Source: Physcomitrium patens
Lineage: Eukaryota; Streptophyta; Bryopsida; Funariales; Funariaceae
Assembly: GCF_000002425.4 (NCBI RefSeq)
Contig: NC_037270.1
Span: 11,323,509-11,387,508, forward strand
DNA length: 64,000 nucleotides
Direction of reading: 5' to 3'
Part shown: positions 37,611 through 47,850 of the stretch, piece after piece
Numbering within the stretch: position 1 is the first letter of the stretch
Layout: each line of letters starts with the position of its first letter
Position numbers and translations under genes: made by a program
The notes under the pieces: generated by a model
Seen by the model: the letters and a program-made list of their open reading frames with translations, nothing else
Databases searched by the model: none
What the model was told of the DNA's origin: nothing

Positions 37611-38184
37611 ATGAAGAATAACAAATCTTTGTTATAAAAGAAACAAGATCTAAGAAAGATATCATTCTACTTTCTACTCTTATTTGTAAATTTTGTATAT
37701 TTGTGACACTAAAGAAATGAAAAACCAACAAGCAATAGATTCAACTCAAGAACTATTACTTACTAATTTATTAGATAAGATATTGTAATTATTACAATCT
37801 TCAAGATGATATATTCAAGATGAAGATCTTGAAGAACAACATGTCCTTCCTCAAATAGATTGCAAGATATAATGTCTTTGATATCACGACCTTGGAGGAG
37901 ACTCTTGATGTTTGGTGATTTTATTAGAGGTAGGAACAAATCTTGACAATGTTCTAAATATTTTATTTGAAAAGAATTACAAAGGCCTCAATAATGATTA
38001 AATAAAAAGGTGGTCTTTTTGCTCTAGTATAGAACACTATCAATGGCTGAGAGGACCTATTAATCAACTTCAAATAGAATAAAGATTAGAATATGTAGCA
38101 AACACAATTCACTACATCTTGGATTTCTTCAATATATGATGGTTGCTCTTTGTGGAACATGTTCTTAGAAAGAAAAATAATATT

Positions 38185-38712
38185 ATGAACTTATATATTT
38201 ATTCTAATATTTTTTATATGATTAAATAGAAGTAGGTAAAAATAAATTTATTTCATAATATTTTCTAGAAAAGCTTCTTAAAAGCTTTATAAATGTTGCA
38301 TTGACTTTACATGTATTTATAGTTGATTAATAGGTTAAAAACTTGATGAACAATTTAATCATGTATTAATAGCTTACATAATAAGCTAATTATATGGTCA
38401 CACATAAAAAACTTGTCTTATAAGTTAAGATATGTGTCTTGTAAAGTCAACAGGTTTTAGAGGTCCTATAGGACATTGCCATATAGCTCCTAGTTAAGAA
38501 TATATATAAAAGCATGAATAAAGCCTTCTTCACTCTTATCAATATTTTTTAAAATTTTAATCTTATTTTAAGACTTTTTAGTCTTTTTGTCTTTGGCAAT
38601 AGCTATTTTAATTTAATATTATATCATCTTTGAGTGATTTTGTAATCTATTTGAGTAACACAAAAGTATATTGATATTTTAGTACATTCAAGTTTATATC
38701 CTTGATATTTGA
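38185..38712 (+). repeat. Right LTR of B2
   Basis: Starts ATTATGAACTTATAT after a purine-rich stretch and ends ATATCCTTGATA (GACA with C-to-T). Aligns with the other B LTRs. Confidence 0.75.
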
Positions 38713-41235
38713 TGTTGCCAACAAATAGCTACCATATCTGTCAAATAATTGGTTACATACATAATTTTTTTGCTAGTATTTGTCCCACATAATTCAAAAT
38801 ATTGTTGCATATTAAAGAACCATTGATATACATCTTCTTGCCTTCAAGTCCCAGAATATGTATTGGACTTGCTCAATTTTAGCCTAATAGATGTCAATTT
38901 CTTTATCCTAAAGGCTTCTATTTGCCCTTATAGAGTAGCTATCTACTCTACGAGGTGTTGTATCTAAGCTTCCATTTGGGATGGCTCCACCATATCTTTC
39001 ATGCTACAATTTCATTATAGAACTTTGTTACTATAATGCCATCTCTTTTTCCAGTTGACTTCTTAAAAGTATCTCATGGTGGCTGTAAAATAATACATGA
39101 TATGACTATAATATCTAACTTTGAACTAGATAGTAGCTATCAACACACTACCAAAGAATAAACTAGTAATGTGTTAATAAGAGTGAAGAATACTTCACTT
39201 TTATATCCATATATATTATCTAACTTGAAGCCATGTTATCATGTAGTAACACAACTATATGGTGAAAAATGAAAATAAAATAGATGTTATTATAGAAGAG
39301 CCTAATATGAAGATGTAATAGAAAAAAAATGATAAATTATAGAAAGGTAGTAAAACATTTAGTCTTAATACTCACTTTTATAGAAGGGACTTTTATTTAT
39401 TTTGTAGAGGCATAAATGAGCCAAATCAAAGTAAATAAAATAAGAAATTAATATAGACATATTTAAAATAGAATTAATAATAATTTGAAGCAAAAATTAT
39501 TTTAAATTGTTAAAAATTGATATCCAAAGAGACTAGTTGTCAACTTGGGACAAAATTAGATTGCAAGGCGACTCCATGGTTCTTTTGCAAATCAAAGAAT
39601 GGATTTTGAAAAAAGACTTTATTGGATTTTTTTTAAGTGTTGATTTTAGGCAATTTAAATTTGTAATGACTTTGCAAGGGATTTGCAAAGTTATAGTTGT
39701 TTTTGGTGAATTTGGTTTTGTAAAATAAAAAAAGGATTTACATTTGGAAGAATTTTGTGTATTTGGTAGAAGATCTATAAGTAATAATTTGTAGATTTAT
39801 CATTATGATTGTATATATTTTCTCCTATAAATTTGAATATAATTGAATAGTTAGATTGAAGGTTATCAAAGTTTAAGTAGATTGAGATTTGAAAAATGGG
39901 ATTTTGAAAGATGGTAAGAATTTTTAAGATCTTTAGTAATTTACTAATTTGATTGAAGTGAAATTTATGTGTATCGATAGTAGACTTGATTTCCAAAATT
40001 TGTGTATATTTTGAGAAGTATTTAATAGTAAAATTAAGATATTTTGGCTTAAAGAAATTGATATCAAGATTGAAAAAGGAGGTAGGCCAATATTCAAGCG
40101 GATCTTAGAATTTATCACCTACTTGGTATATGCAATCTTTTTCAAATTTTTTGTACTTATTGCTAACTTAATTGTTACAAGATATGAAAAGTTTGAGTCA
40201 AAATCAATGATTTAATTATTTTTTTATTAAATTTTTAATGTATTATAGGATTATTAAGTGTTTTTAATTTAAGATTTAGGATTTGATCAAAATTTAGAAT
40301 TTTGTTTAGATTTGGTTAGGATTTAATTAGAATATGATTAAACTTTGACTAAAAATTGATTAAGATTTATCTAATATTTGTATAAGATTTAATTAGAGTT
40401 CATCAAGATTGATTAAGGATTTAGGATTTCATTAGGGTTTGACTGAGGATTTAGTTAAGGTCCATTAAGATTTTAATTAGAATTTGATTTAGAATCTATT
40501 TAAGATTCAATAGGATTTTAGTTAGGATTAAATTAGGAATTGATTAAGATTTATTTAAATTTCATATTTTTAGTATCTTTAAAAGATTTTTTTTTTAAAA
40601 AAAAATATTTACAATATTTCTTTAGAGGTTTCTTTTTATATTTCTATAAGATTTTTTATTAATTTTTTATGTTAATTTAGGATTTTTTTTAATTTTTCAA
40701 AAAAAAAATTAAATTAATTAAAGTTTGATTAGAATTATTAAGGTTTATTTAAAATTTATTAAAGATTTTATTAAACTTAGTAGGATTGTTTTTACATTTC
40801 TACTTATTTTCTACAACTAGGTGCCCAATGTATTCTCAAGCAAGGATACATGTAATGTGACAATGTAGCAATATTTTGTAGGACCTCCAACATGTATCTA
40901 ATTTATGAGACACATGTCTTAACTTGCAAGAAAAGTTTTTTATATGTGTACAACATTCTTAACTTATACCATTTGCTATCCACACATGTGACACATGGTT
41001 AATTATAAAAATCTATTATAAAATAAAAAAATAAAATAAAATAAAATAAAAAGATATACATTAGGTGTTGCATAGATTCCTACTGCATGGTCTCTATTAT
41101 AGTTGGATCAACTTGTTTTCTAACACATTATCTACTTTGACTAACATGCTTTTTATTTTGTAGTTGTGTTTTTTCTTTAGACAATGTTGAACAATGTGCT
41201 TAGATTCTTTATAGTATAATTATTATCCTTTTTAA
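38713..41235 (-). mobile_element. Element G remnant (B/C type), interrupted by LTR F2
   Basis: Minus strand. A gag N-terminal part at 38713-39080 reads KLSKSNTYSGT then QEDVYQWFFNMQQYFELCG, a clear Ty3 gag motif with stops. To its right is a reverse B-type LTR, 39115-39236 and 40863-41010, split by F2. At 41060-41235 the reverse strand matches the gag knuckle region of B1 (6170-6310). No pol part found. Confidence 0.6.
39237..40862 (+). repeat. Solo LTR F2 inside the G LTR
   Basis: 1,626 bp, one base shorter than F1. Starts TATCATGTAGTAACAC (TGTC with G-to-A) and ends TAATGTGACA. Flanked by ATGT on both sides (39233-39236; 40863-40866), exactly four bases judging from the surrounding LTR. 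Telomere-like degenerate array at about 40260-40560. Confidence 0.85.
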
Positions 41236-42404
41236 TAATGTAGATTTTTTTTTACTCAATAAGAATTTTACAACACATTGCATCAATTTATATGTCTTCC
41301 ATTCCTAAATGGTTGTATTTATGAAACTTTGGTATTACCATTAAATTGTAAAAATACTTAAACATGTTTATTTGCCTTTCAAATTAAATCTAAAAAATTA
41401 ATAGTTACACTTTATAACAAAATCAATTATTTGATTCAATATTTAAAAATTATATAAGTTCAACATCATTTTCTTTTTATCATATTACAATTTGAAGAAA
41501 AATTAGTTGATAAATGCAACATCATTGTATTTAATATTAATTATAAGTTATTAAAAATGTAGAACAAATATTAATACTAAAAAAAATTGATGGAAATTTT
41601 TTAAAAATATATTGGTTATAATATAAATTTCATTATGTTCTTATAAATTTATCAAAGTTTTGCTAAAAAAACCTACAAGTTAGCAAATATTGAATAACAT
41701 TGTTTAAAAAATAATTAAAACCATGTTAAAGCTGAACTTAAAAGTAATGTTTTAAAAAATGTGACTTGTGGTTATAAATTTAGATAATTTTTATGTTAAA
41801 ATTTAATCACAAGTTGTACTTAATTGTTAAATCCTTAAAACTTTGATCTTTTATCATTAAACTTCTCAAGCAAGGCAATTTTTTATTTTTTATTATTTTT
41901 AGTGATGCTATTATATGAGAAATAATCTAATTTGGTATCAATATTGAAGTAGCTCTAATGATTTAAATATATCTTTGCTTTCAATTAATCTTCTTGATTC
42001 TTTTAGTAGTGAATTGAAATAATGCATTACTAGCATTAACCACCTTATTTGCTTATGTATTTGTACTATTGCATCATTTATTTTAAAAAAAAATCATAAT
42101 AATATAATAAACAAATATCAAATATTACTTGAAATAAATCAATGAAATAATTTTAAAATATTTTTTTAAAAAAATAATATTAATTTAGAAGTATGTAATC
42201 CAAAAATTCTAATAAACTTATGTATTATTAAATAAAATAAAATAAAATAAAATCTACTATTAATTAAGAAAATTAAAGTTCTAATATTATAAGTAATTCT
42301 TGTCAATCTATTAAAAATATAAATTGCCAAACAACCAAAAAGTCAATATACTCTTATATTACTAAAAAAAATAAAAATTCACTTAAAAATAGTTATAATA
42401 TTAA
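41236..42404. other. AT-rich spacer, no gene seen
   Basis: Very AT-rich, with AAAAT-type runs (near 42230-42252). No frame with retroelement or gene motifs could be recognised; probably old transposon sequence worn down past recognition. Confidence 0.6.
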
Positions 42405-42640
42405 ATAAATAATGGCAATTGCCTAAGAGAAGAAGACTAGAAATTCTTGAAACAAGACTAGAATAAAAAAAATGTTGACAAGAGTGAAAAAGGCCTCATT
42501 TTTGCTTCCATATGTAATCTAATTAAGGATCTACATGACAACATTCTATATGTTATTTGCATGTATGCAATTTATTAGACACATGTCTAACTTGTTACAT
42601 ATGTATCAATATGTTTAATTGTGACACTTGTTTATAAATA
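42405..42640 (-). repeat. B-type LTR remnant
   Basis: Reverse complement resembles the middle of the B LTRs: the AAGCAAGAAAGGAGTTGACAAG-like phrase, the AGAGTGAA..GCC phrase and the track to the ACATGCC region. Both ends are lost. Confidence 0.55.
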
Positions 42641-43287
42641 TTTCAAAAAAAGAATTGTGAAAGAGATCTATCAATAAACTTCAATAGTCCTTAAGTAGTA
42701 GTAGTATTACTTTATCTTTAAACATTAAAGTCTTTTATGTATTAACTAATAATTTTTTTCTAATAAAATAATCATTATTCTATATTTTAATTAAATAATA
42801 ATCAAGGATTAAACAAGTCTGACAAAGTTTTCTAATTATATAAACTTATTAGATTTATTCAACTACTTTTGATAATAAATTATTGCAATTTTTTTTTTTG
42901 ATAACATCTCAATATGATCTTTTTGTGTAATAAGAATATATAAAAACACAAAACTGTATAAAAGAAATCAATTATAGGATGCAATCTATGAATTATTTTC
43001 TACTAATAAATGATAGATAATAGAAGAAAATTAAATTCTAGTTTAAATAATAATAATAATAATAATTTTATAAATGATAATAATAATAATTTAATAAAAA
43101 ATAATAATTACAATTATAAAGCAGATGTAGAAAGTATTAAAAATTATTTTAATCAAGCAGATATTTTGTACATAATTGCTTTTTGAAAAAAACTCTTATA
43201 ATAATAGAAGATATGGTATCTAATTGTTGACAAGATTAGATAGACTTTATATATTTTTATAAATTACATGTTTTCAAAAAATATCTA

Positions 43288-43319
<32 letters not shown>

Positions 43320-43760
43320 CATTGAATCTAAAATTTTAAATCTAAATTTAAAAAAATTGAAGATTAATATTTATTTGATGCAATTTTTTTTCTGAATTTG
43401 CCATATGACCTAAGGTGTCGGAAAGAACCATCAAAATGAAGGGTATTAAGAAGAAATTTCAAATCAATAAAGAAATCGACAAACAATCAATTGCATTCAG
43501 TGGCGTTATACTATTTAATATGTGTCATGGTAGACATATGGATTGATTTGAAGTATAAAATACTGTGACAAAGCAACACATAATTCACACGTACAACGTT
43601 AGTGTACAAAGTCATGACAAAGTAAAACCATTCTTTTTAGCAGCATAAACTTGTGTCTCATAGACAATAACATTGACATGAAAAAAACTTTGGTAACTGA
43701 GACTTTGTCGGCGATATAAATCAATACACACCCAAAATCACGCAAAATTCAAGTTCGAGC
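42641..43760. other. AT-rich spacer with simple repeats; edge of transposon block
   Basis: Holds (AATAAT)n near 43045-43095 and a poly(A) run at 43294-43319. No coding motif seen. Base composition changes sharply toward GC around 43,760, where the gene island starts. Confidence 0.6.
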
Positions 43761-44891
43761 TATACGGAAAGGAAAGAAAACTTCTCCCGTTGGATTACTC
43801 AAAGTCAACTGTGGGAGTCAACGTTACAGGTCAACGCCGATACATGGGAAACGCACCCGAAGTAGTGGGCGGCAAGGGGTGGCGGATTTCCGATCACAAC
43901 GCAGGATTCGAAGACGATGTTGCAGAGAAAGTTCATCCCGGCTATGCCTGCCCGGGAGAAGCTTGGTGCACAACAAGGGCTGAGAAAATCACCAAGACAT
44001 CCCACAAACTTCGCATAGTATTCTCCCCGCAGCTCACGAGATCTGTGCTTTATGCACTCCGCTGTGTGCATTCATGAAGCAGACGACCCACGATGAGCGT
44101 GCCGCTCAGCAACGAGAGACGGATGAACCATTGTCGCCGAATTAAAATGTGCAGAAGCTGGGGGGGGGGGGGGGTATTTAAGTAGCCTCGACCTTCCACG
44201 AGGATCCGGCGCTGTCGGTGGGCATGACACCACGCAGGAAATACCGTTGGGCTGCTGTGGCGAGGAAGGACACCGAGAAGATCTCTCAGCACCGTTTGAC
44301 TGCGAGCACGCGGCTTCGTGCAGAATTAGGTGCGCGTGGATACTGTTATTTGACCATTGGGTCCCACCATGTTATCTACTAGTCGAGGGTGTCCCTTGGA
44401 TAGTCATGGTGGTCGTGGTTCGCGCAGATCAAGTAAGCAAAGCTTGGGACTGCAGAAAAATAATTTTCTGTGAAAGTGAGAGGAAGAGAGGGAAAGAGGT
44501 AGAGATGGCGGATGTTGAGGATACGTCGACGTTGGTCGTGTTTCCATGCTTGGTGCGGCAATCACCTGTCATCGCAATTTTAAGCCAATGCAAGGGACTT
44601 GGAATGTTTTATACTCTGCCTCGAAGTCGTTTTAGAGAATAAATTGGCGAGAAGGGATTCGTAGAGTGAGTGGATAGTTTTTGGGACAATATGTGTGAAT
44701 CGCAGAAGAAATTTTCAGTGTAGGGCAGCCGTGCACTGTGTAAATTTCTTGCGAGCAGAGCACGCTGTCAGTCGAAGCATCCCCGTTGTCGCCCTTTTGT
44801 GCACTTCTTGAGATGGCTAGTTTCGTGTAGGGCGTTTTAATCGTAGGCTTGGCGATAGTGGGAGTTTAATTTAGACAAGAGAGCGGGAAAG
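43761..44891 (+). other. Upstream region of the HEXO-like gene
   Basis: GC-richer than the block to the left. Two open frames (43790-44077 and 44247-44642) show no recognisable domain and I do not call them genes. A run of 15 G lies at 44160-44174. The region from about 44210 probably holds the 5' UTR of the next gene, perhaps with an intron. Confidence 0.5.
44175..44182 (+). promoter_or_regulatory. Possible TATA-like element
   Basis: TATTTAAG directly after the poly(G) run and about 710 bases before the HEXO start codon. A weak call from sequence alone; it would imply a long 5' UTR. Confidence 0.25.
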
Positions 44892-47063
44892 ATGAGAATG
44901 ATTCGTCGCACCACAAGGATTGTATCATGTTCTCTCCACTCTCTATGTGTTTGTTTCCTGTTTTTGAACCTCACGATCGCTACCGAGGTTCATCTATGGC
45001 CGCAGCCAAAAGTAGTGGAATGGGGGGATGGGCCTGCCATTGTACTCGCGGACAATTTCTCTATCTATGTGCCTTACAAGGGCGTTCTTAAGCGTGCGGC
45101 GAAGCGATACCAGAAACTCCTCAATCGAGAGCGATGGGTTCCGATCCAAAGCGCCCCGGAAAATAGGTGGTCGCAATGTGCATACGAGTTGGAGAGTCTT
45201 AGCATCTCCGTTACAAATACCGCAGCGGAGCTCCAGCATGGGGTGGACGAGTCGTACACCATTATGGTGAAGGGGTGTGAGACAATGAAACCAACTCTGC
45301 CGGCAGCCTTGCTCTCGGCGGAGACTGTGTGGGGGGCGTTGCATGGGCTGGAAACGTTCTCACAGATCGTTAGACTCCGGAGCCGTGTCACAAAGTCCAA
45401 GCGCTCAATTCCTCATACGGTGCTCATCAAGGACTCGCCCAACTTTCCTCACCGAGGAGTTATGTTGGACACGTCTCGAAACTTCTACCCTGTCAAATCA
45501 ATTATGCGAACCTTGCAAGCTATGGCGTACAACAAGCTCAACGTCTTCCACTGGCATATCACGGACTCTCATTCATTCCCCCTTGAACTTGTTAGTGAGC
45601 CAGAGCTTGCTAACCAGGGTGCCTACGGCTCAAAGGAGAGGTACAGCGCATCTGATGTGAATAGGATCCTCAAGTTCGCTCGCGACCGAGGAGTTCGCAT
45701 CATTCCCGAAATCGACATGCCTGGTATGATCTCTGTTAAACTCGGTTTGCTCATTCTGCAGCTCAATAATTAAAATGACCATGAATTTGGGTTTGTCTCG
45801 ATTCTTATGGAGACAGAAATGCATGTTGTCATTGTTCGTTTTATGCAGGCCATACAGGATCCTGGGCCGAAGCTTATCCTGAAATCGTTGCATGCCATGG
45901 CGAGTTCTGGTTGGCACCGTCAGGACAGTGGGAAGACAGATTTGCAGCAGAGCCCGGCGGGGTTGGACAACTGAACCCCCTGCTTCCGCAGACCTACAAG
46001 GTGGTGAAGAATGTGATTGACGAAGTTGCCCATCTTTTTCCCGACGGGTTTTTCCATGGAGGCGGAGACGAAGTTAACTTTGGCTGCTGGAACAACAATA
46101 CTGATATTCGAGTGAGAGTCCTGCGACCAGTCGATCCTTCCCGCTTCCTTGTACATAATATATATTGTACATTGATGTTTTCTGCGTGATTCTTGTCCTT
46201 TATCCTGCCATACAAACCTGGAAACTTTGTTATTGGTCGGTCGCTGTAGGAGTTTGTGAACGGAGGCGGGAGCATGAACGACCTGCTTGAGAGGTTTTTG
46301 AGGGAAGCTCACTCGTACACCACAACAAAGAAGAAAACGACAATATACTGGGAAGATGTCATCCTCTCTAGCTCCATAAACGTGTCGCTTTCGGTTCTGC
46401 CTCGTGAGGAAACTATTCTGCAGACGTGGAACAGGGGGGCTGCGAATACGAAGCTCTTGGTGTCTGCTGGCTATCGCACCATCGTTTCATCGTCGGACTT
46501 TTTTTATCTCGACTGCGGGCGTGGTGGTTGGGTTGGAAATGACAGCAGGTAGCGTCGTAATCCAAACTTTTGTCCCATTGGTAAGAAACATGTTTCTTCT
46601 TTACACAATGGTGTTTGTCGATGATTTAAGTTCAATTGTTTTTTTGATACATTGCAGGTATGACCAACAAGTGGATGATGACCCCAATAATCGCGTCAAC
46701 TATGGCGGTGATGGAGGTTCATGGTGTGCACCATTCAAGACCTGGGCCAGAATTTACGACTACGACATTACTTTCAACTTGACGAAGGAGGAGGCTAAGC
46801 TGGTGCTCGGTGGCGAGGTGGCCTTATGGTCAGAACAGGCGGATGACACGGTGCTGGATAGCCTCCTGTGGCCTCGTGCAGCAGCCTTGGCGGAGTCTCT
46901 CTGGTCCGGCAACAAGGCACCCAACGGGATGAAGCGGGGAGCGGAGGCTCTCGACAGATTAAACGACTGGCGGTTTCGCTTGTTGGCAAGGGGCATCAAT
47001 GCAGCACCCCTGCAACCTTATTGGTGTCTGAAACATCCTGGGCAATGTAATGTAAACGCCTGA
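44892..47063 (+). CDS. HEXO: Beta-hexosaminidase, GH20 family
   Basis: Predicted exons 44892-45723, 45849-46111, 46250-46548 and 46658-47063, all with GT/AG introns, giving 1,800 nt and a 599-aa protein with the frame kept throughout. Residues 1-31 form a signal peptide (hydrophobic [12 protein letters not shown]), so it enters the secretory path to vacuole, membrane or wall. The N-terminal GH20-associated domain (VHLWPQPK onward) is followed by the barrel: [44 protein letters not shown], and [12 protein letters not shown] with the catalytic Asp351-Glu352 pair, then [10 protein letters not shown] and [11 protein letters not shown]20 enzymes remove terminal N-acetylhexosamine from N-glycans by substrate-assisted catalysis. 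All key motifs are present. It converges with the minus-strand gene that ends at 47237 or 47851. Which plant HEXO paralogue it matches was not settled. Confidence 0.93.
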
Positions 47064-47236
47064 CAGTAAGGTGACATGGTGGGTTGTGAGGAGTTGATCC
47101 ACTATTTTCAGTCTGCTTCGCTGTTTATCTGTAGTTGTTTGCTTCAACTGAATAGTAAATCTTATAAATGAGGCATTAGAGTTATATTCTTGCCTTCAAG
47201 CACATCGATATCCTCCTTCCTGCAGGCTTAAGTAGA

Positions 47237-47389
47237 CTAGGCAAGGGCTGGGATGTCTTCGGAAGAAGTGATCAGGATGTCGAAGTCGCTGATGGTCCAC
47301 TCCGCTGTTGCTGGCTGGGAGCTCACGTACACCTCCGTCCCCACGTCGACTGATGGCCAAACTCTTAATGCTGGTGGTGTGTCCGGTTC
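47237..47389 (-). CDS. Second, homologous terminal exon of the same gene
   Basis: Minus strand: acceptor AATGCAG at 47390-47396, then 50 codons ending ...DIPALA and TAG (47237-47239). It begins EPDTPPALRVWPSVDVGTEV and continues AEWTISDFDILIT, clearly related to exon 5 at 47991-47851 (DPETPPATRVWSSIDVGTEI, VWTVSDFDVLI). The acceptor phase equals that of exon 5, so exon 4 could join to it and give a 542-aa protein with a different tail. It may be an alternative last exon or the leftover of a tandem gene duplication. Its stop is 173 bp from the HEXO stop on the other strand. Confidence 0.75.
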   Translation of the reverse strand, partial: EPDTPPALRVWPSVDVGTEVYVSSQPATAEWTISDFDILITSSEDIPALA

Positions 47390-47850
47390 CTGCATTTATC
47401 AGAGTTTTGTTAGAGACCCTGATACAATCTGCTGAAGATCGCAGATAGTCACATTGTAGACCGTCAAACGGTCATTACGGCTGTCAGTCATTCTATAAAC
47501 ATATAATCGTTCAATGAAATCGGATGGTGTCACTCAGAAGACGCGGCTACTAGTCATATTAGCCTTCAAGCACGTATGCTAATGTTGATGATACAATCTG
47601 GTACTTGAACGAAGACTATTGTTTCTACTTTCGAGGTGGGTGGCGGGTACGAATTAGAGATGGAGTCCAGTGCAGTCTATTGAATTCGTAAATCCATCGT
47701 AATTCCACACGAGTCATAGCAGAATTTGAAACAAGTATGACCAAATTGGGGATCAATAACTGGTGAGTGATCATCGCACAAGACTAAAGGTGCTTAGGAT
47801 ATGCATTCAACAATCAGATGCCAAACACAATTCCGTCCTCCGATTTCACC

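Larger units (their letters stand above)
30885..38712 (+). mobile_element. Element B2: heavily decayed chromodomain Ty3/gypsy element
   Basis: Left LTR 30885-31026 plus 32560-32785 (interrupted by F3), leader, gag, protease, RT, RNase H, integrase, chromodomain and right LTR at about 38185-38712. The left LTR lacks its first 190 bases or so and fuses to the LTR of B3, consistent with loss by recombination between LTRs. Many more stops than B1, so probably older. Confidence 0.8.

Noticed and set aside
43790..44077. 95-codon open frame upstream of HEXO
   Set aside because: No recognisable domain, overlapped by an open frame on the other strand; likely chance in GC-richer DNA.
44247..44642. 131-codon open frame upstream of HEXO
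   Set aside because: No family signal and probably within the 5' UTR or promoter; also open on the other strand in part.
45920..46312. 130-codon minus-strand frame opposite HEXO exon 2
   Set aside because: Antisense shadow of a well-supported GH20 exon; no motif of its own.
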